Below are positions 23,209 through 35,000 of a DNA stretch of 64,000 nucleotides, piece by piece. Below the pieces are notes generated by a model that searched no databases, was not told the DNA's origin, and saw only the letters and a list, made by a program, of their open reading frames with translations. A program made the translations under genes and the position numbers. Origin of the DNA: Corynespora cassiicola (lineage: Eukaryota; Ascomycota; Dothideomycetes; Pleosporales; Corynesporascaceae); assembly GCA_022059125.1 (NCBI GenBank), contig JAEUWY010000001.1:4030001-4094000 (forward strand), read 5' to 3'. Position 1 is the first letter of the stretch; the number at the start of each line of letters is the position of its first letter.

Positions 23209-23536
23209 GGTGGGCGGCGGGGGAGCGTCTGGGGCAGCTTGCCCATCCGGGCGGGCTCTGCTAGGGGCGTGGGGTGGATGTCGGCTTGACACAGCGGGCG
23301 GGACTCGAAGGTTAGCGGTACATGTGGAACTGGCTGATGCCGTCGAGGGCGCGGCTTGGCGGCGGGAGACACCCTGGCGTCCTGGCGTCCCGGCACCCCG
23401 GCCCCCCTGGTCGCTCTTTTTTGTTCCCCCGCAGCCCGCCGCCACTTGCTCACCTGTTCACTCCGACCGCACTCTTTTTTTTCCCTTCTCTTTTCTCCTG
23501 TTCCCTCGTCGCTGCGCAGCGCCAGCACCAGCCACA
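23209..23536. promoter_or_regulatory. Bidirectional promoter SEC6 / DPH3
   Basis: Only 328 bp separate the two start codons. The strand near DPH3 has a long pyrimidine-rich run (about 23400-23510, with TTTTTTTTCCCTTCTCTTTT). No TATA box is seen, as expected for housekeeping genes. Confidence 0.6.
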
Positions 23537-23849
23537 ATGGCCGACGAGGAGCTGAACCTGTACGACGAGATCGAGATCGAGGACTGCTTCTACGACGAAG
23601 TCCTGCAAATCTACCACCACCCGTGCCCCTGCGGCGACCGCTTCGAGATCAACATCGACGACATGCGCGACGGAGAGGACATCGCACGGTGTCCAAGCTG
23701 TAGTCTCATGATTCGAATCATATTTGACCCGGTACGCGCTTCCCCTGAAAGATTAGCCCAAGAATGTCCTCGCATGCTGACGTCGTCTTTAGTCTGATCT
23801 GCCGCCCGAGAAAACGGATGCGCTCCAGACCTCGGCCATCACTGCCTAG
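23537..23849 (+). CDS. DPH3: Diphthamide biosynthesis protein 3 (CSL zinc finger)
   Basis: 83 residues from exons 23537-23731 and 23793-23849. The protein carries iron/zinc and donates electrons to the Dph1-Dph2 radical enzyme for diphthamide on EF2; it also serves Elongator. The family start [17 protein letters not shown] is followed by the CSL finger with Cys pairs in [12 protein letters not shown] and [10 protein letters not shown]. Exon 2 supplies a short tail ([18 protein letters not shown]). The intron is 61 nt (GTACGC to TTTAG). Length is normal for the family. Confidence 0.95.
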
Positions 23850-24221
23850 GTATTCAGATACTTTGACATCTAGATACTTTACCCCCCTCCGTACAAAGTA
23901 TATGTGCACGGGTGATGGGGACTTTGGATTCAAAGAACACAAGTGGACGAATGTAGTAGCGGCACATGCCCGTCCAAGAAGGGGACATTCGGTTGCCAGT
24001 AGCATGTTGGAGGCGTTGCATTCATGGGCCGGCGTTGGGTTTGGGAATACCAAGGGCTCAGAGGAGCTTTTTCTTTTGGGGGACCAGATGATATTGCTAC
24101 TGCGCGGTACAGTGCCAGGCATCCGAGCTGGTTGTTTCCATGCTTGCGTCCTAGGGACGCGCCCGTAGTTCAAAACGCTACCAATACAGAAATTCATAAA
24201 GCCTGTCCATTCCTCGCCCTC
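23850..24221. other. Convergent 3' region DPH3 / frataxin
   Basis: 372 bp between two converging stop codons; should carry both 3' untranslated regions. No additional gene seen. Open frames 23718-24197 (minus) and 23764-24168 (plus) lie over it without family resemblance. Confidence 0.5.
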
Positions 24222-24912
24222 TTACGTCGGGACACTGTCGTCGACGCCGAGGTCGACACCAAGCTCCTTGCGGACCAATTCGGTCAGGGAGCTGCCGTCG
24301 CGCAGGTATAACCAGTCGCCGGAGCCGCCGCCCTCCTTCTGGGTCATGGACTCGCCAGTGACGACCCAGTCGAAACGCTTCGGTCCGGAAATGGGGGAGC
24401 TGAGCCAGATCTGCTTGTTCGGGGGCTGCTTGTTGAGCACATAGGTGAGGTCCTTGGATGGGATCTTGACCTCAAGCACACCAGCCTGCCGTGCGTGTTA
24501 GCGCTCCTCTCCTGGGCATGCTCCTCGTGGCGGTGGACATGGGACGTACCGAGAACTCGACCTCCAGGTCAGGCGATTGCTCCTGCTGTTCCTCCAGCCT
24601 AGCCACGAGCTCGTCCAGATATGCATCGGCGCGCTCGTGGAACTCGGAGGTGGAGATGTCGGTCGGCACCGTGGGCTTCTCATTCGGCTCACTCTTCTTG
24701 GGCGGCGGGTTTTCCGAGTCCGGGAGGATGCTCTTGAGGGCCATTGACGAGTGGAATGACCGAACCGGAGCCACTGGAGTGGCGGCGGGGCGGTACACGG
24801 CGGGCGCAATGGAAGCTCTGGCGATGATGCAATTGGCAGGCGTCGGAGCGCGCAGGGGGACGCGCAGGGCACGGCGCAAACCAGCGCTGCCAACACGGGA
24901 GAGGGACTCCAT
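24222..24912 (-). CDS. YFH1: Frataxin, mitochondrial
   Basis: Iron-binding activator of Fe-S cluster assembly on the Nfs1-Isu scaffold in the mitochondrial matrix. Minus-strand exons 24912-24550 and 24485-24222 give 208 residues. The N-terminus ([20 protein letters not shown]) is an Arg/Ser-rich targeting peptide without acidic residues. The fold begins at about residue 88 ([20 protein letters not shown]) with the acidic helix 1 and [11 protein letters not shown]. After the intron come the hallmark [17 protein letters not shown] and a C-terminal helix [14 protein letters not shown]. An upstream ATG at 24987 would put a non-targeting extension in front. Confidence 0.95.
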
Positions 24913-25160
24913 TTTGCGACGATGGAGGGAGTGGAGCGGCGATAGAAGGTGGCAATGGCAAGTGGTGCTGGGGGTGAAGGAGGTCACTACGGGCGGCAGC
25001 TTGTCGATTTGCTTCTATTTAAGGGGAGCTCGGGCCACGGCGCCGCTGGACCCCCGCATCCATAGATCCCGCACGGCGATCACCAAGTGACGCCCTCGAG
25101 TGAGAAGACGACAAAAGGCCCACCCGCTCCTGTTTACCACCACCGCCGCCGCCAGCCGCC
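24913..25160. promoter_or_regulatory. Divergent promoter frataxin / AP-3 sigma
   Basis: 248 bp between divergent start codons. Holds a TATTTAA element at about 25014-25020 in plus orientation, roughly 140 bp before the AP-3 sigma start. Confidence 0.45.
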
Positions 25161-25827
25161 ATGATCAACGCCGTGCTCGTCTTCAACAACGCCGGCCAGC
25201 CGCGCCTGACCAAGTTCTACACCCAGCTGGTACCGTGATCCGCCTGTCCAGCGCCCCCATCCCTCGATGCTGAAAATAGGTGCCCAGGAAACCAGCGTCC
25301 AGCAGCGCCTCATCTCCGAGATCTTCACCCTCGTTGCCAACCGACCCAACTCAGCCTGCAACTTCCTCCCGTATGTCCCGCCATGCCCCGCCCTCTCACG
25401 CCTCTGACCCAGCAGCCTGCCCCCCCTTTTGGCCAGCAGCAGCAAGTCGTCCACGCCCACCACCCCGCACAACGACACCCCTTCGCTTGTTACCTACCGC
25501 CACTACGCGACCCTCTACTTCATCATAATCTCCACTTCGACCGAGTCGCCTCTTGCCCTGCTAGATCTCATCCAGGTCTTTGTCCAGGCGCTCGACGGCC
25601 TATTCGAAAACGTGTGCGAGCTGGACCTCATCTTCAACTTCGAGACTCTGCATGCCACACTAGGCGAGATGATAGTCGGCGGCGTCGTCGTGGAAACTCA
25701 GCTGGACAAGGTCGTTGAAGGCGTCAAGGCCCAGGGACGAGTGGCAAAGAGACCGGTCAACGAGGGCAAGGGTGGACTGAGCTTGGGTGGCTTCGGGAGA
25801 GGAGACGGTGTATGGGCCGGGAGGTGA
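25161..25827 (+). CDS. APS3: AP-3 adaptor complex sigma subunit
   Basis: Small subunit of the AP-3 coat that carries cargo from Golgi or endosomes to the vacuole. Exons 25161-25229, 25288-25370 and 25413-25827 join in phase to 188 residues. Family signatures are MINAVLVFNNAGQPRLTKFY, VQQRLISEIFTLVANRP, SLVTYRHYATLYFIIISTST and LDLIQVFVQALDGLFENVCE, ending with the Gly-rich tail of fungal sigma-3. For the third exon I chose the acceptor at 25412, since it restores the loop PSLPPLLASSSKSS that fungal homologues have; a later CAG at 25436 would shorten it by eight codons. Confidence 0.93.
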
Positions 25828-26979
25828 AAAGCCGGCACATCGCCCGGAATCCATCCAACATACCATATCGCCCACCTTTTTGGCGCCAAAGCGAACATCC
25901 TCCGCACCCAAAGATACTCCCCCTGGAGCCCGGGGCATCATAGGACCCGTTATGCCCGCGTCTCCTAGCCATCCGAACGAAGCGATTCTGTCTGTGGAAC
26001 ACACCATCTCACCTGCGCACAGAACCCGTACGGACACAGTCGACGCTCCTGGATGGCCGCATCTTCCCATATGCCATGATCCATTCAGCAACCGCGGATA
26101 ACCACGAGCTACGGAAGAAGATAGATAACATACGAATTATCCAGCTGCGCGGTTGCATGTGTTCAAGTGCTGTCTCATATCTTTCGCCACCATTCCGTGT
26201 CGTGCACACAAGCGCCAGCATCGCCCTTCCTATCCACATTGGTGGTCCTAGTCGATTGTCGTCCCACGCATGATGCCGGCACTTTATTTGAGCCGAGCAA
26301 ACATTACCCCACAAAGTTTCCTCACTCCGTCTAAAATAGGAACTCGTGTTCGATGTGATTCCCATCTGTATGTGCCAAGCCTTCGGGAAGAGGCTGCTCA
26401 CGGATGAAAGCCAGCCCGCACACTCCCACATGCACTCCCCCGTTACCGGTGTGTATCGTGTATCGTACCTGACAGGCCGCCGTCCTATTCACCTCGACTC
26501 ACGTGTGTGCAAAATTTATCCTCTCGCTCTACATTGCGTAGTGCTTTCGGCAACGGACATGCGTCGGATAAAAGGCACTTCTCTAAATTAAACTTAATCA
26601 CCTGTTTCGCCTTGTCATCCTGCCATTTCCACCCCCTTCCAGATTCCAGAAATGCAATCAAATCTTGCTTCCTCATATTAAACTTGCTTTGGATCCGCCA
26701 GTCGCTCCACAAATTTCTTGGTTTAGCCCGGGAGGCATGAGAGTGTGGGGATGCCCACACTCTATCCAACCCCAGCACCAGTCCCATCTGCAGCCTAGGG
26801 CAGTCTGGTCCCAAGTGGGGGCTCAGAAGATCAGATGCAGTATGGGAGGGGGGGGGGGGGTTCCCTTCAACCGCAAGCGCGACGGTGGCTCTGAAGTACA
26901 GTATAAAGAGGACGGTCTTCCATGCACTCCTTAGCTTGGTAGACCCACGAACGACAGTCCATAGCAGAAAGTCCCCATC
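25828..26979. other. Intergenic with promoter of the CE1 esterase gene
   Basis: About 1.15 kb without a supported gene. Holds a 13-base G run at 26848-26860 and a TATA box (separate entry). Frames such as 26009-26431 (minus) are not recognisable. Confidence 0.5.
26902..26907 (+). promoter_or_regulatory. TATA box of the acetyl xylan esterase gene
   Basis: TATAAA sits 73 bp upstream of the start codon at 26980, a suitable position for a strongly regulated secreted enzyme with a short leader. Confidence 0.55.
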
Positions 26980-27977
26980 ATGCGTGTCCTCGCCGCTCTC
27001 ACGGCCTGCCTCTCGGTTGTCTCAGGCCTTTCGTTGGCAAAGCGGGCACCCACACCCGGCCAACTTTCCCAAGTGACGTCCTTTGGAACGGCCCCTACCA
27101 GGGCAGCTTTCTACATCTATGTGCCGAAGAAGCTTGCTACATCCCCCGGCATTATTGTCGCTATACACTATTGCACCGGTACGGCCCAAGCCTATTACAA
27201 CGGCAGTCCCTATAAGACACTTGCCGAACAGTATGGCTTCATTGTCATCTATCCGTCATCGCCACACTCGGGCACATGCTGGGACGTCAGCAGCAAGCAG
27301 ACGCTCAGCCATGAGGGAGGTGGTGACTCGAATACAATTGCAAACATGGTCAAGTGGACTATTACCGAATACAAGGCGGATACGGCAAAGGTCTTCGTGA
27401 CGGGTACTTCGTCTGGCGGAATGATGACAGTAAGTTGGCACTCACACCTTCCTTGATTCTTTTCGCCCGTCCTAAAAGAGCAGAAAGTGTGCATGGCGCA
27501 CAAAAGCTAACACGGTTCTTGCAGAATGTACTTGCGGCCACTTACCCCGACCTCTTTGCCGCGGGAATCGTCTACTCGGGTGTAGGGGCGGGCTGCTTTG
27601 CTTCCTCTAGCGGTGGAATCGCAGCGTGGAACAACAGCTGCGCTAACGGTCAATCTACTGCCACCCCGCAAAAATGGGCCCAAGTTGTCTTTGACATGTA
27701 TCCCGGGTACAACGGCACGAGACCCAAGATGCAAGTGTACCATGGCTCAGCCGATGGTACCCTGCGCCCACAAAACTATCAAGAAACCATGAAGCAATGG
27801 TCAGGCGTGTTTGGCTATAATTACGAAAAACCTGAGAGCACCAAGCAAAATGATCCCCAAAGCGGTTATACAAGGACTATATATGGCCCTCGAGTTGAGG
27901 GTATCTACGCTCAGGGTGTTGGGCACAGTGTTAACATTCGGGGCAATGATGATATGAAATACTTTGGCTTTGCTTAG
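26980..27977 (+). CDS. Secreted acetyl xylan / feruloyl esterase (CE1 family)
   Basis: 300 residues from exons 26980-27429 and 27525-27977. It has a signal peptide (MRVLAALTACLSVVSGLSLA) and a probable dibasic (KR) processing site, then an alpha/beta-hydrolase of the CE1/AXE1 type. Landmarks are FYIYVPKKLATSPGIIVAIH, the HYCTGTAQAYYNGSPY loop, YPSSPHSGTCWDVSS, the nucleophile elbow GTSSGGMMT directly before the intron, an Asp region around YHGSADGTLRPQNY, and the catalytic His in GVGHSVNIRG. It removes acetyl (or feruloyl) groups from plant xylan outside the cell. No carbohydrate-binding module is attached. The intron is 95 nt. Confidence 0.92.
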
Positions 27978-29758
27978 GTGTAGAAGACAAAAGACAGTTC
28001 GTAAACATTGGAGATGGCAGATATGCTTCCGCGGATCATATTGTTGTAGAGAATCAGAATGCGGTGATGGAGCATGGAAGAAGGTTCTGATTACGATAAG
28101 CAAGGTGAGGAAGAGACGAGATAGATACGTAGCAGGTGTGCTTGATACTTTAGAAAGCAAGTATCAGTTGTTTAAAATGATCAGTAACTTTGAAAACCAA
28201 GAGTGTATGTTAAAATAATAATGCCTAGATATGAAGACTACAGGTCATGATCGTCTTGCTCGTGGTAGGCCTACCTAGGCACCTTTATAGGCTATGCGAC
28301 ACCAGAAGAACCACGGATCTGAACTGACTTCCGTGTCAATTTCCACGAGACAAGATCGCGGATATTCCCTCCGCAGCTACGTGATACCAGCCGTTGCTGC
28401 CGGTTAATAAGTTCAGTGTTTGGCACACACATCACACTAGCAAAATACGTAATCAGGGGAGGGATCCATTCGATTTAACACTCGACAGTCTCCAGCTAAG
28501 CCTCAGAACGATAAGCAATCTGGTAACGAAACCGTCATCTGCCTCCCCATTTTCTCGATCTTTTAAAGACTGACACTCCCTGCCAGTCCCCCACGCACTC
28601 CCTACACAAGCTCCTAAATTCGCCCCGGCGCGAAGCACGGGATCCAAGAGTGGCGCAGAAGGTGCGCAAAAACCAACCCTGCATCCTAGGGACGAGGATT
28701 CCTTCAACCGTTGCCAACACAAGCACATTCTCTGTCGCTTCCAGCTCGACTCGCATCTCCTTGATCTCCTTCGCGGTCCAACTGCAAAAGAGAGAAAAAA
28801 AAAGGGGAGAGAAATGCAAGGAGGGAAGTTCCAACGCTTGTTACCATCAGCACCACAACCCGCTTTGCACGTTTAACTTCCCCCAGCGGCGGCCTCAGCG
28901 GGTCCAAAGGAATCATCCAGAAGGGCCGGCGAGTTATGCAGAAGGGCAAAGGCGGGTGGGCGCTGTACTGAGCTTGATCATATCCAATATGTCCGGCACG
29001 TGCACCGTACAATTACACGCTAAAGGGGAGACCTACGGCGTCCATTTGCGTCCTTCACCGATGCGCTGGCCACCAGAGCCTCTCGCGGGCTGCCGGGCAA
29101 GCCGCAGGCAGGCGGCGGGGTTGTGTGGCACTGGCAGCAGAAGGGAAAATGGGACATAGGGTGTACGGGAGAGGCGCGGGAGGGAAAGGACCTCGGGAAC
29201 AGACATACCAAAGGAGATACACACGCAACCCATTGCAAAGGAAATAAATATAGTGAGCGCTCATAGAAAACTCTTCTTTACAGCCTCGCACAAGAACGAA
29301 AAGGAAAAACCAAAATGTGCTGGATATTGATCATGGCTGCAATAGGAAAAATGATTCTAGAGTGCTGCAAAATAAGGAAACGCAATGGGGGGATATCATC
29401 CAACGCCAAGAAAAATGCAGAGCAGCGACACAGACTAAGAAAACCATGAATACATTAGCATCCCCCCTGTTATCGAGCAAGGCTCAGACAATACAAGGGG
29501 GGAAAATGATTGAGAAAGGGAATGCATTGCAAAACACCAGTTTGCATCTCAGAGAGAAGCAAAGCTCCTGCAATCTGAGGTTACTGTTCAAGGAGCGAAT
29601 CGCATCGACTTGAGAGCAGATAAACCTTAGGGACCAAGGTACGTAACCTGAGCAATTACGTCTCGTCAACAGGCCGATGTAGCTAACCTGCGCTCCCATA
29701 GACTCAGAACACAAAGGAAAAGGTCAGTGGTGAGTGCCGGTTAATCGACAAAATGAAT
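27978..29758. other. Convergent intergenic region, no supported gene
   Basis: About 1.8 kb between the esterase stop and the PRM1 stop. Open frames 28650-29159 (plus) and 28704-29012 (minus) are mutually antisense and unlike known proteins. Contains a purine-rich run near 28790-28820. No RNA gene recognised. Confidence 0.5.
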
Positions 29759-32020
29759 CTAATACGCGGACGGACCGCCTTTCTCCGAGGGACTATCCGA
29801 GAAAGGATTGCGCTTCTCATCAAGAGGTGAGGGCTCAGCGAGTTGTCCATAGCTACTGACGCGAAGATGGCCTGGACGGGCTGATTCACCGACGGCGCGG
29901 GCATCGACCTGACGAACCGTTTCCGTCTGATGGCCAGACTCGAAAGTCTGGAAAGGTTGGGGTTGAAACGGCCGAGGAGTCAGCGTATAGGGCGCTGCTT
30001 TGTTGACTGGATATTCGTAGGGCGGTGCAGCGTCGTCGGGAATTTGTTGAGTCTTCGGTTCTTCCTGTGTGGCGGGGTCAACAACATAGGCGGTACCTGT
30101 AGGTGAATCGCGGCGACACATGTGCGTGCAGGCATAGACGAGACCGCCTATGGAGACCAGCAGCCAAATGACAACAAGGGCGGTGGAGATGAGTGCTTCG
30201 GTTTGAATGCCACTCAGTAGCTTCTCGACAACGTGGTCGATTGCCTGAGAAACCTTGTCCCTAGTTTTGCCATCAGGATCGGCAAGAAGCTCGGATGCAG
30301 AATCAGAGTCGCTCAGTTCGGCAAGGGCACCAAGAGAAAATGTGTCGTTGGCCACACCCGGGAATGATACGTGGGCGTGCTCTTGGACCCATGTCAAGCC
30401 ACGCTGGAAGCTGGCAATCTTCAATCCAATCAAACAGTTCAGGACGTCTTTGATTGGGTCGTGAAGGATCGTACCACCAAATGTATCATTCAGAGTGTCA
30501 CTCATCTGCTCCACGAAGGCATTGAGAGTGTCATTGACGGCGGATGTGGATTGGTTGACCCAGCCGAAAATGTCGTCGTTGAGCTTAGTGTCCAGCTTGT
30601 CAACAGCGCCATTCACACCCTGTGACCAGGACATGGAAGCGTTGTTTAGGGAAGTGACAACTTGTTCGGCGAAGCCGGCGACCTCTTCCGTGAGCTCAGG
30701 GACCTTCTGCTGAATGCTCCTAAGCAGGAGATATTGGCAAAAGCAAGAGAAGAGTCCAGCAAAACCCAAAGCCAGTAGGAACATCATAGGAACAGATGTT
30801 GCGTACGCAAAGGCCCAGCGGAGTGCAGCTTGACGACGGGCGGAGCCAAGGCGCCGGCCCAGCCATAAGCCAATGCCGGAAGAAGTGGGACGAGAAGCCA
30901 GATAGACGACATCCATGCCATCGTGACCGTCCTCGAAAAGGGCGGCACGCTCACGCATGCGCCGGTAGCGACGAATTTCGAGGTAGGCCATGGGGACGCA
31001 GACGAGGATGGCGAGAAGAATGAGGACAGCGAGGCCGACTTTGCGAGCCGTGTAGGCCAGGTTGATTAGGTCATCGAAGAAGTTGTTGATCGAACCACCT
31101 TCGGCACAGAAATTCAGTTGCTCCTTGGCCGGCACGGGGAGAAGGGTGCGGTCAAAAGTATAGTTGTCCATTTCTGCAATCTTCTCCTTGACAAGCTCGA
31201 AGGGGATGCGGATGATGTTGTCGGTAAAGTTCTGCACTTCTTCGAAGGTGGGGATGGAGCTGTTCAATTTGTTGAGACCTTCTTGGAGCTCTGGGGGAGC
31301 CTCCAACGACTTTAGTTTTTCTATCTCGTCGTCCAAATTGATGTCGGGCTTTACGAAATCTCCAACCAAGGGGAGGCCTTTGGCCTTTTCAAGAATGCTA
31401 TTGATGCCGTCGGTAACTGTCTTGACGGCGTCACCCATGTCATCGGTGACGGAGTCGATGGTCTCGTTGAGCTTCTTGGTCATTTCGGTGCCGATCTCGA
31501 CGGCGGCATGAAGGCTACCGCGTACGGCCAGGGTGATGAGGCAGAGGTAGGTGCTAGTCATCATGTGAATGACGAAGAGGACAATCTCCTCAACGCCAGT
31601 GACGCTCATGGAGAGCATGGTCATGAGACCGTTGACTGCCTTCTCAACCCCGGAGGCGGTCATTTCGTTGACGCCCCTGGACATGTAGTGAGGCATGGAA
31701 GCCATGGAGCTGCCGACTTCTTGGACTTGGTTGCAGGCACTGAGAGCCTCTCGGCGAGCAGAGGTGAGGCTTGAACTTGTGCTCGCAATGGCGAAGAGAA
31801 GGCGAACGAGAACCAGGAGAAGGAGGATAGTCCAGCGGTTGATCCATATCTGTGAGAGTCTAGCTCGAAGGCCGAGGTATGGTTTAAGGTATGGTGTTTG
31901 GTTTAATGTAGGTCGTGGTGCATTTGACGGGGTGTAGTAGTCTCGCATCTCATGATCGCCAGCGGACAGAGACAGAGGTACAGCCGGGAAGGGTTGCTGT
32001 TGGTTCACTGTGGAAGCCAT
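29759..32020 (-). CDS. PRM1: Plasma membrane fusion protein PRM1
   Basis: Multipass protein that promotes plasma-membrane merger during mating and, in moulds, hyphal or conidial anastomosis. A single exon codes 753 residues. Family signs are PTLNQTPYLKPYLGLRARLS just before the first membrane helix (WTILLLLVLVRLLFAI), further helices (VEEIVLFVIHMMTSTYLCLI, ARKVGLAVLILLAILVCVPM, VPMMFLLALGFAGLFSCFCQ, ALISTALVVIWLLVSIGGLV), and long ectodomains with many Asn-x-Ser/Thr sites. The tail ends NPFSDSPSEKGGPSAY. The frame is open upstream to 32197, but the sequence from 32020 matches the usual Prm1 start (MASTVNQQQPFPAVPLSLSA). Confidence 0.93.
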   Translation of the reverse strand: MASTVNQQQPFPAVPLSLSAGDHEMRDYYTPSNAPRPTLNQTPYLKPYLGLRARLSQIWINRWTILLLLVLVRLLFAIASTSSSLTSARREALSACNQVQEVGSSMASMPHYMSRGVNEMTASGVEKAVNGLMTMLSMSVTGVEEIVLFVIHMMTSTYLCLITLAVRGSLHAAVEIGTEMTKKLNETIDSVTDDMGDAVKTVTDGINSILEKAKGLPLVGDFVKPDINLDDEIEKLKSLEAPPELQEGLNKLNSSIPTFEEVQNFTDNIIRIPFELVKEKIAEMDNYTFDRTLLPVPAKEQLNFCAEGGSINNFFDDLINLAYTARKVGLAVLILLAILVCVPMAYLEIRRYRRMRERAALFEDGHDGMDVVYLASRPTSSGIGLWLGRRLGSARRQAALRWAFAYATSVPMMFLLALGFAGLFSCFCQYLLLRSIQQKVPELTEEVAGFAEQVVTSLNNASMSWSQGVNGAVDKLDTKLNDDIFGWVNQSTSAVNDTLNAFVEQMSDTLNDTFGGTILHDPIKDVLNCLIGLKIASFQRGLTWVQEHAHVSFPGVANDTFSLGALAELSDSDSASELLADPDGKTRDKVSQAIDHVVEKLLSGIQTEALISTALVVIWLLVSIGGLVYACTHMCRRDSPTGTAYVVDPATQEEPKTQQIPDDAAPPYEYPVNKAAPYTLTPRPFQPQPFQTFESGHQTETVRQVDARAVGESARPGHLRVSSYGQLAEPSPLDEKRNPFSDSPSEKGGPSAY

Positions 32021-35000
32021 GTCGGTTAAGGATGGCCGCAGGAACGAGGTCTGCAGACGGGGATCAGAGGTGAAGAGAAGGAAACAAGGAGCCAGCCAGC
32101 AGCCAAGAAGGTATGCAGCGGGGATGAGGAGGAGGTGGGAGGTTTTGGACGAGGGGCTGATGGGCAGAAGAGCAAGGCGCCAGAGGGAGGGCGCCAAGCG
32201 GACGTGGAAGAATTATGCGATTACGATACAATGGGCCTGAATAGAATAATGGGAAAAAGGCAGGGTACTTGAACGCTCCGCACAATGCAATAAAGGAAAG
32301 GTGAAGTGAATGGGCGGGCTTGGGGATTGGGGAGCGGTGAGTCTATGTAAAGTGAAGAGCACACAATGACATGAAACGAAGCGAATGTACGTACCGCGAG
32401 AGAGCAAGGACCGTTTGACAGGCCAGCTGCAAGGTGCCCAATGGGCAGGCGATGCAGTGGACTGCTCGACCTGGGCGTTTCAACAGCGCATGCAGTCCGA
32501 TGAGGCTCTATTCTGGAGCGAGTGGGCGGGGCGCGAGCGGGCGGCCCAGATAGGCGCCCTGGGGATCGCTGAGGCGGGAAGCTAACGACCAGTCATTTGC
32601 GCGCCAGGCGGCCGGGCTGGGGCAGCCCCAAACGATGCGCTGTCTGGGGACGAGGGCCAGGCGCGAGATTCGGAGCCTCTCTGTGGCTCGGCTGGCGGGC
32701 GGCGATTGTCGGAGCGGGCGCCCTTTGTTCCTCGACTTGCGCTCTATGGGCAAACGGCGGCGGCAGACACGCGCCGAGGGGAGACCCTCGTGACGGCGAC
32801 GGCTGCGGTGGCCGCAGAGTGGAGGGTTGACGAGCGCAAGGGAACACGGCCTCTGGAGGGGGTTGACGTCGCGGACGGGCAGAGGAGGTGCTCGAAGACG
32901 CGAGCATCCGGGGGGCCGATGCCGTTTTGTACCGCCGCCAGCCCCTCCCCGCCGCCCGGCCGCATCTGTGGCGCCCGCATGGGCTAGGCGTTCGTTCCCT
33001 GTTTTTTTCGATGCCGCGCGTGTGTATGTGTGTGTGTATGTGTGTGTGTATGTGTGTGTGTATGTGTGTGTGTATGTGTGTGTGTGTCGTGGCAGCGCAG
33101 CTTGACCCAACGTCATCTCATCGTCGTCCCCCTTCCACGGCTCGTCCGCTCTACGGCTCAGCGACTGCCTTGCGCGCCCCGGCGCTCTTTCCCCAGCGCC
33201 GCAGAATGGCACCACGGCGACGCCCAAGGTAAGCGCTGGCGGTGCGCAGCGGGTCGCGCCTGCCTTCCCACCTGGCCATGACGAAACCCGCCTGCCCTGT
33301 CGCAGCGCCAAGCCGATCGCATCGCAGGAGCGGCCCAGTCGGCCGTGCGACAAGGCGAGTGGCTGCGGCGTAGCGCCTGCCCGCTGCGTGGGGCGCGCCT
33401 GCCGGATCGCTGCCAGCCAATCGAGGCCGTGGCGCTAGCGAATCCGTGAAACCATACACACCGTCCATCTCAACTTCATCTCTTCCGTCCCTGCGACAAC
33501 AGCACCAGCCGCCATTTCTGTCCACCTCCCTCACCCGCCTGCAATCAATGCATGCTGATTCTCCTCGAGCGCCCTCTTCACCCTCTTCATCCTCTTCGCA
33601 TTTTGATGCGCTGGAGTTCAGGCCCGCTCCTGCCTGGGCCCGTCTTGGTCTGGCCGTAGCACTATCGACTATGTAGAACCAAATATCATCTCCATTGCAC
33701 TGTCCAACATTGACTCCCAGCTGTTCTGATCTCGGCCCCCAGGAGCCCTTCGTTTTACTACCGTCACCCAGACCCTTTTGATATCCAATGCTGACCTTGG
33801 TCGCAGCTGAATGCATCGTCGCCAGAGGTACTGATACCATCGTTGCCGGACTTGCAACCATCCAACCCACACCACCACGTACTCAGCCATTGACCAGGGA
33901 CATATTGCCGCCTCAGGCCCGCTACACCTGCGAGTCTATCAATCCTGTCTCATGCATCCGAGGCAAAATCATAGACTCTCTCGTCTGTCATCCTCGCTTC
34001 ATCTCGAAAACCCATTCCAAATCACACCGCCAGGCCCTAAGGGTGGCGCGTGCTCTGCCGAACCACTTGCCAAAACTCAACTGCCGCGCCGAGAGACCGC
34101 AGCTGCTCCTGAATGTCATGTACCGAACGGCCCTGCAAAGGGTACTGAAGGCTATCTAGATGCTCCTGTTTCCATGCCACCAGGCAAGCCCAAACTTCTG
34201 TTCGCCAACAACAGCCCCAGTCATGTGAATATGTTCGGGTCGTCGGGAATATGCGCATCGTCACCTACTGCTGTGGTCCTGGCTCCCCCAAGCCAGAGAC
34301 TCTTCCATGGCAGAAGTGCGTATCGAAGCATGCGTGAGCTTCCTCGAAATTTGGATTGTGGCTGAGTTGATTTCGAGTCTCCTTTCCATCAACACAGTGG
34401 GCTGGGAGAGTGAAATCCCCCTTAGTTCTGTAGTACAGGCCAAGCTGGTCGAAACCAGTCATCACGGACCGTGCCTCAACAACTGCGACCGCATACAAGC
34501 CCAGAGCGAGACCGCTGCCTCTTCACTCCGCATTCGTCGCCTTTATTTAATCCTCACACCTCGCCCCCGCTCTACGACCTCCCAACGTTTTCGAGGCATC
34601 GCCCGTCAAGAGCACCCGCTTGTTTCGCTGCACCGGACCGGAATATTCCCACTTTCCTGATCCCACGCTTTAGAATAATCCCGGACTCGTAGTTCGCTTT
34701 CGCCGCGAGCGAGCGTCGCGACATCGCATCGTTGGGACATCGCTCTCGTAGCCCGGCACCACCAGGCACACTGACCCGCCCCTTTGACACTGTATGTACC
34801 ATGTCGTGATGCCTCGAGTTTGCCACCTCAGGCTGCAATGTAGCCGGACAAGATCGCAAACGGCTTCCCACTCTCATTGTGCCCCTAGGCAGATATTGAT
34901 TTGAATTGTTCATTGACCCTAGGCAGCAACTTTCATCGGCTACATCTCCAAAGTCACGGCAGACAAGTTGACTTCTTGACGCTCTTCTTACTGAGGATAC

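Noticed and set aside
23209..23445. Upstream extension of the SEC6 frame
   Set aside because: Low-complexity Ala/Pro/Arg sequence overlapping the shared promoter; Sec6 proteins start like the sequence at 23208.
32508..33353. Minus-strand open frame of 281 codons with His-Thr-Tyr-Thr repeats
   Set aside because: It is a reading of the TG microsatellite and surrounding GC-rich sequence; no conserved segment.
33151..33870. Minus-strand open frame of 239 codons
   Set aside because: Arg/Gly/Cys-rich composition, overlaps frames on the other strand, no family resemblance.
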